Source of the DNA: Budorcas taxicolor
Taxonomy: Eukaryota > Chordata > Mammalia > Artiodactyla > Bovidae
Direction: 5' to 3'
DNA length: 64,000 bases
NCBI RefSeq assembly: GCF_023091745.1
Contig: NC_068910.1
Coordinates: 40,845,272 to 40,909,271, forward strand
Numbering within the stretch: position 1 is the first letter of the stretch; each line of letters begins with the position of its first letter. Positions 1 to 10,014 of the stretch are shown here, in pieces. Under the pieces are notes generated by a model, which saw nothing but the letters and a program-made list of their open reading frames with translations, was not told the DNA's origin and did no database searches. The translations under genes and the position numbers were made by a program.

Positions 1-308
1 GATTTAGTCACAAATATAATACAAAATAATATATTTAAGCATATTAATATTTTACTTCATATGATATAACCATATGCTGAAAATGAATTTGGAATTTCAG
101 AGACACAGAAAAATATAATCCATCAATGGTTCTCATTCTTTCTTCTTGGTGAATCCTTCTCCTTTAGGATATTTACTTTTGCTGAAATGATAAGGCATAT
201 CAATGTAAAACATAAATGAAGAATTTAGAGAAGCTTAATGTTACTAGGAGAATAAACAGGCAGTAGAGATTAAGGAAACAGGGAGCCACTGAAAAATGTT
301 GGGTGAAA
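1..308. other. Unique AT-rich DNA
   Basis: No gene, RNA or repeat family is recognised here. The sequence is AT-rich with stops in all frames and looks like ordinary mammalian non-coding DNA. Confidence 0.5.
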
Positions 309-385
309 TTTGCTCAGTTGCTAAGTCATGTTCGACTCTTTGTGACTGGATGAACTGCAGTATGCCAGGCCACCTTGTCCCTCAG
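309..385 (-). mobile_element. BovB 3'-tail fragment
   Basis: The stretch reads as the reverse complement of the BovB/Bov-A tail (gctcagttgctaagtcatg, then gactctttgtgac and a tgccaggcc motif). It is a short degraded scrap of under 80 bp with several mismatches to the younger copies in the window, and no TSD could be read. Confidence 0.7.
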
Positions 386-1627
386 TATGGGTGTTACTGG
401 AAAGGGCTTAATGTAGCTTGAGGGAGATGGGCTCCAAAGTCGGGTGAGCGGAAACAAGAAAGTGATAGAGAGCTGCAAGGAAGGGTCAGCAATCATGTAT
501 TAAACACGCATCTCTGCAAGACCCAGTACTTGATGTTGTGGAGTTCTCAAGATTCTTGGGGTCTGAAAAAAACATCTTCTTGTCATGAGAAAAAAAGAAA
601 ATCTACAAAAGATAATGCAAGTCCAAGAGGTAGAATAGAAATTGAAATCTAGAACTGTTATTGTCAAGGCACACTACGGGCAACTTTTTAAAGGCTTATT
701 ACAGTAAGAATGCATGTTTTGACTTTTTAAATAAAGCATACTATGAAAAAAGAAATAATTGATCATAAACTCAGATCTAAGCATAACTATTAGCCTGATA
801 TCCCTACCAGAACAACCAAGCACTGAAGGGAAGGGAAAGCAAAGATGCTGATCTTGTGAGCTTCAAAATGCCATAGCAGTCAGCAGACAAAGATTGGATC
901 ATGGATCAGCATTTCAAGCAAACTATCTTGACTATTTTACCAGCGTAATCACAGGATCTTCACTTTAAGCCAATGTTCTTTGCCTTAAGAGAGCATTACA
1001 AAAAGCAGTTGCTTGTGACTGAAGAGCAGTTAATTTAGTTCAGCTCAGTTTTGTTGAGCATGCACTATGTGAAAAAACAAAACAGTATCTAGTCCATAAA
1101 TCCTACAGTTAGTTCTCCATGATCATAACCACTGGAGGCTGCTGACGTTTCAACACACCCACAGAGGCAGTGACTCTTTAGAAGACAAACAATCTAAGCC
1201 AAAACAAATTAGTAAAGGATGCCTGTGACTAAGCTTTTTAAACTAATACACAGTTGAGTACTCTCTTCTCCATGATTTTTTCCACCTTGATTTCTGTGAA
1301 AGCAGATTGCCCTGGTGCTTCTCCTATTGGCCATTCTACCCTTCTCTCCATCACAGGTAGCTTTCACTTCATTAAATGTTGATATTCCAATGTCTGCTTT
1401 CTTCTCTTCTCAGTTTACATATTCTCATTTTATTGTGTTGCTTTCAGCAACCTCAGAGCACCATGTCTACAAATCTAGACTCTCTCTCTCATTTGCCCCA
1501 TTCGTACATAGGCAACGGGCAATGGCACCTCTTTGTTTAGAGGTCCCATAAGAACTTTAAATGTGTCATGTACAAAAATGAACTTATTGCCTCTCACCAC
1601 AAACATGCTTTTAGTTGTGTTTTCATA
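386..1627. other. Unique non-coding DNA
   Basis: Nothing convincing is seen. A weak L2-like motif (ttgttgagcatgcactatgtg, near 1051-1072) resembles the reverse complement of an L2 3' end but is too short to call. Open frames around 1315-1784 are short and overlap on both strands. Confidence 0.4.
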
Positions 1628-1697
1628 CCAGGCTCCTCTGTCCATGGGATTATCCAGGAAAGGGTGCTGGAGTGGGTTGCCATTTCCTTCTCCATCA
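1628..1697 (-). mobile_element. Bov-A SINE fragment
   Basis: The motif order caggctcctctgtccatggg, a degenerate ccaggaaa, then gtgggttgccatttccttct is the antisense Bov-A unit. Only the central part of one monomer is present. Confidence 0.8.
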
Positions 1698-3165
1698 TTA
1701 TTGGCATTATTATATAAATTCAAATCATTTCAAGCAGTTGAGCACCTTTGTGTGACAAGGGATGTGTCAAACATTATAAATTAGGTAACACTCTTTTGAC
1801 AGAACTGATAGTTTAGCCATTTATTCAGGCCAAACTTGGCCATCATTCTGGGGCTCTCCTTCTTCCTCACTGCACCCACTCAAAACACTACAAAATTTCC
1901 CATCGCCCTAAGTCATCATGGCCCTTGTTTCTTCCTCTGGAATCTTTCAAATCTGTTTCTTTCTTCAGTCACTGTCCTTGTCAAAAATCTGTCTACTTTA
2001 TTTCTAGACTTCTACCCAGATAATATTGTTATAACAGATTCAGATTCTGTTCCTTAGGCAGAGAGGTAAGAGAAAAATGAATTTTAATTAGAGATTTACT
2101 CATCAACCATGCATTGAGTTTTTATTAGACATAGCATAAACCTGTTAAAGTAGCAGGACATAAATATAATTGGACAATAAAGTAGATAACTCATTATGGG
2201 AATACTTTCTAAATAATACCTATTTAAGCCATAATTTTTTTTCTTTTATCTACCAATTCTGTGCTAATCTTCTAAGTAGATTGCTATTTGAATACCCACT
2301 TCTGATCACCTTGAATCCTGTTGTAAGCTTAGACTCCCCTGAGACTGCTGTTTCCAAGGTTTTAGCTATTTTAGGAGACGCTTTCTAGGCTGCTTTCTCC
2401 AGCTGTCGTTGTTTTATCTCTATCATTCTCTAGTGGTACCTGCCTGCCCACAAGCCCAAATTGCTACACTTGAAAATCTGTTCATCCTACTTAGTGTAAA
2501 TAAAAGGGATTGCTTTATTTGACTTTAAAGCCTACTGCATCATAAAAATCTTAGTTAACAGCAGGGTTTGAGGACACCTAGTTAAATTTCCTAAGCACTG
2601 CTGGGATTGCTTTGACCTGCTGTCTTCTGTCAGCTCACACGACAAAAGAGGCAAAAATAGCTGAAAACCTGAGAAGCATGTGTAGATCACCCAGCTTTAA
2701 AAGGCACTCAAAATAAGTTGCAGGCTTTCTCTCTTATTCTGTTTCTCCATTTATTCATTTCCAATGTTTCTCCTCACATATCATATGGACAGTGGTTAGC
2801 ATCATACCTCCCTCTGTTTATGCTCATGGAAAGGACGAAATTTTTACTCTTTCCCATTGGAGAGGAGATCTGTGATCCCCGTGTGTCTTTTCACCACTCA
2901 CATGGAAAAGGAATGCATAATACTGATGAGAATCATTCAGTTGTCTCTCTAAAGTTAAAGCTGGGCCCTGATTCTCTTCTTTCTCCCACTCTTCATGGTA
3001 CCAAAGCACCTAAAAAGATAGATTTGATTAAGCTTCATGTCCTTTTCCTGCCAACAGAGGCAGGCCAAAGTTTTCCAGGCCTACAGATCTACTCTTCCAG
3101 AAGAGAATCCCAGGATTCTGGATTTGACCATAAAGAAAAAGTAACAAGCCCATATTTGTTCACCC
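1698..3165. other. Unique non-coding DNA
   Basis: No gene is recognised. The pyrimidine-rich part near 1860-2045 faintly resembles L2 but is too diverged to call. A 198-codon open frame (2718-3314) starts here but ends inside the following SINE and has no recognisable domain. Confidence 0.4.
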
Positions 3166-3367
3166 TCCAAGGTACATTTTATTTTATTTTATTTTTTAGT
3201 TCTACCAGTTTATTGCTACCAAATCATCTCCCTCCACCCTCCTGCACGCATGCTCAGCCATGTAACTCCATAGATTGCAGCCCGCCGGGCTCCTCTATCC
3301 ATAGACTTTTCTAGGCAAGAATACTGCAGTGGGTTGCCATTTCCTTCTCCATCCAAGGTACATTTTA
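3166..3367 (-). mobile_element. Bov-A-type SINE with 16-bp TSD
   Basis: A perfect 16-bp direct repeat (tccaaggtacatttta) lies at 3166-3181 and 3352-3367 and brackets the insert 3182-3351. The insert opens with a T-rich tract (3182-3199), the antisense A-tail, and ends with an antisense Bov-A unit (about 3250-3351; gtgggttgccatttccttct). The middle, about 3200-3250, is diverged. The TSD is clear evidence of LINE-mediated insertion. Confidence 0.88.
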
Positions 3368-3659
3368 AATCCAACTCTATAAGTAACGAAGGTCCTATTT
3401 TGAAAATGGAAAAAACCCTTCCTGTTATTTGTTCTTTAGACTTGGGTTGATATCTCAAGGGAGCCAAAGTATCACTTTTTCCCTCTGGATTATGAACTAA
3501 TTTGGGCCTGTGGTCAGTTCAGCAATGGGAAAGAAAGAAACAGAGAGAGAGAGAGTTTAATGAGTTGAGGTAAAAATCACTTCAAGGAACATTACATCAA
3601 CTACATCAACTCATTTTCAACTGGGACTCAATGATGCCAAGTCCTCAAATGTTAAGAAC
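3368..3659. other. Unique DNA with short GA tract
   Basis: No gene or classified repeat. A short purine run (gaaagaaacagagagagaga) sits near 3533-3555. Confidence 0.4.
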
Positions 3660-3831
3660 ACTGGGGTGGGTTGCCATTTCCTTCTCCAATGCATGAAAGT
3701 GAAAAGTGAAAGTGAAGTCGCTCAGTTGTGCCCGACTCTTAGCGACCCCGTGGACTACAGCCTACCAGGCTCCGTCGTCCATGGGATTTTCCAGGCAAGA
3801 GTACTGGAGTGGGGTGCCATTGCCTTCTCCT
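3660..3831 (-). mobile_element. BOV-A2 SINE, partial
   Basis: An antisense Bov-A dimer missing the outer part of one unit. The linker caatgcatgaaagtgaaaag at about 3687 joins two monomers, and the second unit carries the usual tail (gaagtcgctcagttgtgccc). No TSD was found. Confidence 0.88.
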
Positions 3832-3979
3832 TATATTTATTTAATATGCATTTACCTGAAAATAAAATTCCACGACAGGCATTGTGCCAGGTACCAGAAT
3901 TTCAAGAGTGAACTTGAATACATTCCCTAGTTTTATGGGGCTTATATATTTACAATTTAAAAGGAAGGGTACATAAGTA

Positions 3980-4110
3980 ATATAGAATGAGCTTTATAAT
4001 CAGCCAGGCTGGAAATCAAATTCTGGTTACATAAATTATTAACTGGGGTAAACTATATTTGTCTGGTTATTTTCCTTATTAATTATCACAATAGGTAGTT
4101 GTGGACATTT
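3980..4110 (+). mobile_element. MIR SINE (probable)
   Basis: The order of motifs (aatcagccaggctggaaatc, then a vowel-rich centre, then cacaataggtagttgtgg) fits a diverged sense MIR. The identity is low and the boundaries are approximate. Confidence 0.45.
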
Positions 4111-4573
4111 TATGAGTATTGTTTCCTTGTATAGAGTCAGAGTGGAATAGTAGGAAGTGACCTGGATTAGGAATAAAATTTGAGTGCTAATTCAGGTACA
4201 AAAAGAACTTGATTTTTGCCTCTGTAAAGATTATTAATTTTCCTAAAGCTCTCTTTCTGGTCTGCATTTTGGAGAAATTCTCCGTACTGTGGGGAAGACT
4301 ATAGGAGACTGCAAAGGTAAAGAAACAAACCATGGTTCATCCAGTTCTGCAGTGAATGCCAGTTCTCTTTCCTTCTTTCCCCTGCCCAGTGTGCTCTTTA
4401 GTCAGCTCCAATCTTGCTACAGCTAGCATTGCACTCTGGCATTTTTAAGAGATGGGGTAGAGCATAGCCATACAGTGCTTACAAATTGTTTTATATGAGT
4501 TATCACTGAGGAGAAAATAGAGCTGTTCTTCCAGAGGGAAATCTCATGACATCCTCTCCTTAAATTCATATAT
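4111..4573. other. Unique non-coding DNA
   Basis: Nothing recognised apart from possible MIR remnants at its left edge. Confidence 0.4.
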
Positions 4574-4715
4574 GTGAGTGTCTGCTCAATTGCTCATTCG
4601 TGTCTGTCTCTTTATAGTCCCATCAACTGTGGCCCACCAGGCTCCTCTGTCTATGGAATTTTCCAGGCAAGAATACTAGAGTAGATTGCCATTTCCTACT
4701 CCAGGGGATCTTACC
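4574..4715 (-). mobile_element. Bov-tA SINE, partial
   Basis: Antisense Bov-tA: tail (gctcattcgtgtctgtctct), central ccaccaggctcctctgtcta, and the beginning of the tRNA-proximal part (ccaggggatcttaccaac). The tRNA-derived head is missing. Confidence 0.82.
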
Positions 4716-5200
4716 AACACAGAGAGCATATACCTGGCAATGTTTTCACATCCTTAGCTTCTAAGAACAGAAAATAGAAGATTTGCCTAGATCTTTAAGG
4801 TACTTTTCAAAGTGTAACTCATATTTAAACTAAATATACCAAGTTTGACATCATTTTACAGAATGATGGGAGTGTAATTTTATAACAAACTATTTGATAT
4901 TCTAAAAAATACGAAGACATTTCTGATGTACAAGTTGCTGACATTGCCGATATGTTTGCAAAATACCAGTGTAGCCAGAGGGAATGTGTCTATGAATGTT
5001 CCATACAATGTTCAAATACTGAATTTCTTGTATTAAGCAACTCTGAAACATACTTACTTTCTAGTTTCAGAATCCCAAAATGTTGCCTGTTTTACTACAC
5101 ATTTCTTCATCCCCAATGTGGAAAAAGATATGAATACATTTTGTCTGGAAGTACTATCTTAAGGTATTTCATCAATTACAGTATAATGATACATACTTAT
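4716..5200. other. Unique non-coding DNA
   Basis: AT-rich. An 87-codon frame at 4952-5215 has no recognisable domain and no context supporting a gene. Confidence 0.4.
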
Positions 5201-5390
5201 TCAGATTATCCATAGCACTCTTACAACAGTAGTTATTGAGATTATTTTATATTTCAGAACTTGTTCTAGGGTCTATAACTTAGTCTTCCCAATAGTCCTC
5301 AGTTTTGAAGTTGAGGGAATTATCACTTAATGAGTTAAGTTGATTGACCCAAGATCACACGTGTAAAAAACAGAAGAAAGAAAATAGAAA
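5201..5390 (-). mobile_element. MIR SINE
   Basis: The sequence gagttaagttgattgaccca followed by agatcacacgtgtaa is the antisense MIR core (aagtaacttgcccaaggtcacac in the family). Upstream sequence tracks the remaining MIR loosely. Confidence 0.6.
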
Positions 5391-5569
5391 TTCTAAATTC
5401 CAAAATTTTTATTGCTACCATATCATGTTGATAAGGACTTAGGAACTGGACCCCTGAAATAATCCACTCCCAAAGGTTAAATTGAATGTAAAACTTAATT
5501 CAACAAAACTACATACAGCTTGCGATAGTCTCTTCTCTTTATAGATGCTCATTGATCCAGTCTAAGAAT

Positions 5570-5650
5570 TTTGTCAGCCCCTACTGTGTGCCAGGAAACA
5601 AAGCATGCATGTGAGACACAGGTGAGATACCATGTTTGATCTTCAGCACT
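5570..5650 (-). mobile_element. L2 fragment (probable)
   Basis: The motif cagcccctactgtgtgccag is the reverse complement of the L2 3' end. Only about 80 bp resemble the family. Confidence 0.5.
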
Positions 5651-6655
5651 CACCATTCTTGCCCAAATCACTGGCTGAACCGATATGTTCTGTCATAAAT
5701 CCTGTAGTATTAGTCAAAATATGCAGATGAAATCTTGCTATTTTAAATCACATTTTGTTAAGTTAGAGGGATACTTCAAGAAAGTTTGTTTCTTATGGTG
5801 AAGAATACTTATAATTCAGTAATTCCTTGATCCTCTCACTTCAGTATCCTCTTCGTCTTGTCAAATCAAGCAAAACAACATTTATTTGCAAACTTTCCAA
5901 GTCATTGTGGAGTAACTCCATTTTATCAGTTTGACTATCTCTTTGTCTCTCTATCTGTTCACCAGTATTATTCATTCATCACCCCTCTATCCATAAATGC
6001 ATACAACATGTAAATAGACTATTTTATTTGCATAAGCAACATCTGAAATGATGTAGAAATATTAGTAATTTTTTTTAATAGAGATTTTGTTTTTTTCACT
6101 TTTTTTGTAGTTTTATTGTTATGATTTTTTTTTTTTTTTGCAGTTTTACCCAAAAAAGTGCTCTTCAAAAACTACAGACAGCAGCACTGTGTATGGCCTA
6201 AGCATTCCCAGCAGAAAGGATAGGTTTGCTTTGAGACCCTGTCTAAAATGGACCTCTCTGCCTTCTATAGAGCAGAGGGCTCTTGCAGTTGGGGATGAGA
6301 TCTCTTCTTTCATGTGTCACTATACCTATCTTGTTGAATTTTTATGTACATGCACTGTAGCCCTGACTTGGAAGTAAAATACAAACCCCAATTATAATCA
6401 TTCTCTTATTTGTCTGTATTGCAGTCATACAGAGAAACAGTGTTCTTATTAAGGATGGTTCCCACTAAGGATACAAATTTTTGAATCTGATCCATGTTAA
6501 TGGATTTTTCTAAAGGATTTCTTATTCTTAGGATTAATTGAAAGAATCTTAGTAGATTCAAAGTGGGGAGTTCAGCAGAGGATTTAGAGAGTTTTGATAT
6601 CTGGGCTTACTTAGCTTAAGGCAGGCATTTCAAGATGGGAAACTAATTAGGACAG
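5651..6655. other. Unique DNA with poly-T
   Basis: No gene recognised. A poly-T run lies at 6126-6139 and is not attached to an identifiable SINE. A 79-codon frame at 6138-6377 begins inside this tract and has no support. Confidence 0.4.
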
Positions 6656-6780
6656 GGAAAAGTTCTTGAAATTGAGCAAACTCCAGGAGATAGTGACAGG
6701 CAGGGAAGCCTGGCATGCGGCAGTTCATGGGGTTACAAAGCATCAGACAGGGCTTAGGGACTGAACAGCAACAGTGAAGT
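6656..6780 (+). mobile_element. BovB 3'-tail fragment
   Basis: Sense BovB tail: actccaggagatagtgacag, gggaagcctggcatgcggca, gttcatggggttacaaagca. It is strongly 5'-truncated and more diverged than the large copies in the window. Confidence 0.75.
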
Positions 6781-7132
6781 TCATAATAGTTTCCACTGGT
6801 GGTCATAGCAGGATGAAAGACTTCAAGTGAGTTTGACAAATGAACTCTTTGCCCAGATGAACACTCTAAAGTCCCAATAGGAGACAGTTTTCGCCAGGAT
6901 GAGCAAACCTTTTGTTTAGATATGTTAGTCTGTAGAAATTAACTCATGCAAACAGGGAAGATATCTGTTGTTTTGCAATCTTATATTTGTGAGTATCGTG
7001 CCCTGAACAAATGGTGAAGTCTGTTGACAGAGGTGTCCTCAGTTCACAATTGTGTGAGTTAAACTATGTAGGTGCAGGTGGCCCCAATTCTTATACCTCT
7101 TCAATTTTCCTGATCCTCAATCCAACAAAACA

Positions 7133-7134
<2 letters not shown>
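6781..7134. other. Unique non-coding DNA
   Basis: No gene or repeat recognised between the BovB tail and the (TG)n tract. Confidence 0.4.

Positions 7135-7171
<37 letters not shown>
7135..7171. repeat. (TG)n microsatellite
   Basis: About 18 uninterrupted TG units, preceded by acaaaacattt and followed by tttctattgg. Long and uninterrupted, so probably length-polymorphic. Confidence 0.97.
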
Positions 7172-7176
<5 letters not shown>

Positions 7177-7527
7177 ATTGGGATATTACTCTTTCCTTTG
7201 TAACAAATTTCTTACATTCGCCTCCTGGTTTTACTTACTTTAGTTACTTGTCAAGTCTAACTACACTAAGATGTGTCTTCTTAGATGACAGATGATAATT
7301 TTTATTTTCATCTCCACCCTTTAGACCAAAGTTTAACATTATTCATAGAAGAATCTTCAACAATTTCTATTGCATTTACTTTTGCTTACTTGCTTTGCTT
7401 CCCTTTGATCCTCTGGTAACGTTATATTCCCAATCTAGCCTTCCTTTGGAAGAACAAATGTTTCTTGTACATCTACTCTACGCCAAATATTATGCGGATT
7501 CACATGTTCTTAAACTTGAATTCCTGT
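7172..7527. other. Unique non-coding DNA
   Basis: No gene or repeat recognised. Confidence 0.4.
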
Positions 7528-7590
7528 ATGCTGCAGTCCACAGGGTCACAAAGAGTCAGATACAAGTGAGCGGCTGAGCAACAACAAAAT
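7528..7590 (+). mobile_element. Bov-A/BovB tail fragment
   Basis: Sense tail motif gctgcagtccacagggtcac, then aaagagtcagatacaagtga. An A-rich tract (taaaaataaaataaaaaata) follows at 7620-7645. Confidence 0.75.
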
Positions 7591-7669
7591 TCAAATTCCA
7601 TTTGAATCACCCTAAGTCTTTTAAAAATAAAATAAAAAATAAAATATTGTTTTTAAATTAACACTAACC

Positions 7670-7740
7670 ATGCAAGCCCCCAGGGTTTCTGATTTAATTG
7701 ATCTGTGATGTAGTCAGGCATCAGGGTTTTTTAAATCTCT
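7670..7740 (+). mobile_element. hAT-Charlie fragment (MER58/MER3-like)
   Basis: The order cccccagggtttctgattta, attgatctgtgatg, gcatcagggttttttaaa matches the centre of the non-autonomous hAT-Charlie group of mammalian DNA transposons. No terminal inverted repeats are visible, so the exact subfamily is uncertain. Confidence 0.6.
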
Positions 7741-7859
7741 ATTTTGCTTTTCAGCCAAGCTTGAATACCATGTGGTAGAAGAATCATTGATGATTCAGAG
7801 AGCTTAGTGGTGGAAGAAACTATACAAATACTCAGGATAATCACTGTTTGGATAAAATT

Positions 7860-8400
7860 AACAGCAAGTGCTTTAATGGAAGAGTTCAGGGTATGATGAG
7901 AGCTTGTAGAGTGAATACCTAAATTTCCTGTTAGAGAGTCAGAGGAGGATACCCTGAGAAAAAGACATTTAGGGTGAGACTTGAAGGATGAGTAGAAAGT
8001 AACCAAGTGGCAAAGGAATAGAAGAAAGAACAGCATGCCTTGAGACTGAAAAGATTGTGATAAGTGAAATGATCAGAGAGAAGGCCAGGGTGGTTGGAGT
8101 CCAGTGAATGAAAACCTGGTTGTGGTATAACAACCATGGTTAACTAAGCAGGGGCTAATTCTCTTGGGGCTTGTAGGGCACTGAATGATTTTTGATTTAA
8201 GGGAGAGACTGATCAAAAATGTATTTTATGAAGCTTCCACTAGGAGTAGACATAGATGGAATCAGTCTGGGACAGACTAGGACCCTGCAAAGTAGGAGGA
8301 ATGGAGACTGCTGAAAGCCAGAGAAGGATAGGTTTGGACAGGAGAAGCCAAAGTGGTGATGGGGAAAAATGGAAGGATTGGAGATACTCTTTGGTGATAC
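7860..8400 (-). mobile_element. L2 LINE 3' region
   Basis: Antisense L2: ggtgagacttgaaggatgag, then caaaggaatagaagaaagaa and agaaggccagggtggttgga follow the L2 order through gcttgtagggcactgaatga. Old and diverged, with no intact frame. Confidence 0.75.
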
Positions 8401-8574
8401 ACTCAGTGGGGCTTTTAAGTGGCTAGGGTATAGCCATCTGTTAGTAATTGGACTGAGGGTGAATAACCACTGATTCTATTAGCACTCATGTTTTATAGTT
8501 ATATCACTTTAGTTTATTCATGAACCTTGAGTCACACACTTTAATGCATGACGTAGGTTCATTTGAAGTTCACT
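8401..8574. other. Unique non-coding DNA
   Basis: No recognisable feature between the L2 and the Bov-A insertion. Confidence 0.35.
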
Positions 8575-8731
8575 AGCACTCCAAATCGGAGAAGGCAATG
8601 GCACCCCACTCCAGTACTCTTGCCTGGAGAATCCCATGGACAGAGGAGCCTGGTGGGCTACCGTCTATGAGGTCGCACAGAGTTGGACACGACTGAAGTG
8701 ACTTAGCAGCAGCAGTAGCAGCACTCCAAAT
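8575..8731 (+). mobile_element. Bov-A SINE with 12-bp TSD
   Basis: A perfect 12-bp direct repeat (agcactccaaat) at 8575-8586 and 8720-8731 brackets a sense Bov-A monomer at 8587-8719. It starts cggagaaggcaatggcaccc and ends with the family's (agc)n 3' tail. The monomer form and clean TSD show a single insertion. Confidence 0.95.
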
Positions 8732-8762
8732 ATTCAGACACTGGGACATTAGGTCAATACAG

Positions 8763-8781
8763 TTTTTTTTTTTTTTTTTTT
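8763..8781. repeat. Poly-T tract
   Basis: An uninterrupted run of 19 T about 30 bp downstream of the Bov-A. It is not connected to an identifiable antisense element. Confidence 0.95.
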
Positions 8782-9111
8782 AATGTTTTAGGAGGAAAAG
8801 GGAGATTGAGAAACTTTAACTCTTTAGGAACATCTGATAAAGTTACACAGTTCAAAACTAATTTTTTAAAAGCCAATATCAAGAAAGTTCTTTTGCTACA
8901 TTCATGTATTGAAAGTGAGCTGACTGATGTGAGCTTGCTAGAAAGCTCTACATAAGTAATCTAGCCTTAAGAAATTTTAGATGAATAAATATCATATTTG
9001 CTACAAGTTAACCTCCTAAGTTGAAATTTTGTTTTTTAGAAGAAAGTATAATGTAAAGGTCATCCTTCCATTTGTAGTGAATATAAGATTCAGTATTTTC
9101 CCTGATAGATT
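8782..9111. other. Unique non-coding DNA
   Basis: No feature recognised. The stretch leads into a short inverted repeat at 9112-9142. Confidence 0.4.
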
Positions 9112-9142
9112 ATCTTGTTCACACATCTGTAGTGAACAAGAT
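9112..9142. repeat. Perfect 11-bp inverted repeat
   Basis: Arms atcttgttcac (9112-9122) and gtgaacaagat (9132-9142) are exact reverse complements around a 9-nt loop. The right arm ends at the 3' boundary of the following antisense BovB. Confidence 0.9.
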
Positions 9143-10014
9143 CAGTTCAGTTTAGTCGCTCAGTCATGTCTGACTCTTTGCAACACCATGGATTGCAGCA
9201 TGCCAGACCTCTTTGTCCATCATCAACTCCTGGAGCTTGCTCAAACTCATGTCCATTGTGTGGATGATGCCATACAACCGTCTCATCCTCTGTCGTCACC
9301 TTCTCCTACCACCTTCAATCTTTCCTAGCATCAGGGTTGGAGAAGGAAATGGCACCCCACTCCAGTACTCTTGCCTGGAAAATCCCATGGACGGAGGAGC
9401 CTGGCGGGCTGTAGTCCATGGAGTGGTGAAGAGTCGGACACGACTGAGCAGCTTCACTTTCAATTTTCACTTTCATGCATTGGAGAAGGAAATGGCGACC
9501 CACTCCAGTGTTCTTGCCTGGAGAATCCCAGGGACGGGGGAGCATGGTGAGCTGCCGTCTATGGGGTCGCACAGAGTTGGACACAACTGAAGCAACTTAA
9601 CAGCAGCAGCAGCAGCAGGGTATTTTCAAATGAGTCAGTTCTTCACATCAGGTGGCCAAAGTATTGGAGTTTCAGCTTCAGCATCAGTCCTTCCAATGAA
9701 TATTCAGGACTGATTTCCCTTAGGATGGACTGGTTGGATCTCCTTGCAGTCCAATGGATTCGCAAGAGTCTTCTCCAATACCTATTTCAAAAGCATCATT
9801 TCTTAGGTGCTCAGCTTTCTTTATAGTCCAACTCTCACATTCATACATGACTACTGGAAAACCATAGCTTTGACTAGATGGACCTTTGTTGGCAAAGTAA
9901 TGTCTCTGCTTTTTAATAAGCTGTTTTTTGGTTGGTCATAACTTTTCTTCCAAGGAGCAACTTTTATTCATGGCTGCAGTCACCATCTGCAGTGATTTTG
10001 GAGGCCCAAAAAAT
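9143..10014 (-). mobile_element. BovB 3' fragment split by BOV-A2
   Basis: An antisense 5'-truncated BovB. It begins with the tail (cagttcagtttagtcgctca) and extends to ggaggcccaaaaaataaa at 10014, covering the BovB 3' end and the last part of the ORF. A BOV-A2 interrupts it at 9338-9615. Its 5' end corresponds to about 12596 in the sense BovB next door and touches that element's 5' end, giving a head-to-head arrangement. The coding remnants are frameshifted. Confidence 0.93.
9338..9615 (+). mobile_element. BOV-A2 SINE nested in BovB
   Basis: A full dimer: two sense Bov-A units joined by a linker with ttcatgcattggagaagg, ending in (agc)n. The BovB sequence is interrupted just after cagggt (9332-9337), and cagggt recurs at 9616-9621, a short TSD. 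The SINE is therefore younger than its host BovB. Confidence 0.95.

Noticed and set aside
2718..3314. 198-codon open frame
   Set aside because: Its last third reads through an antisense Bov-A SINE that has a clear TSD, and no domain, splice context or conserved motif is visible.
7135..7171. CRISPR-like repeat array
   Set aside because: It is a simple dinucleotide microsatellite with no spacers, in a vertebrate genome.
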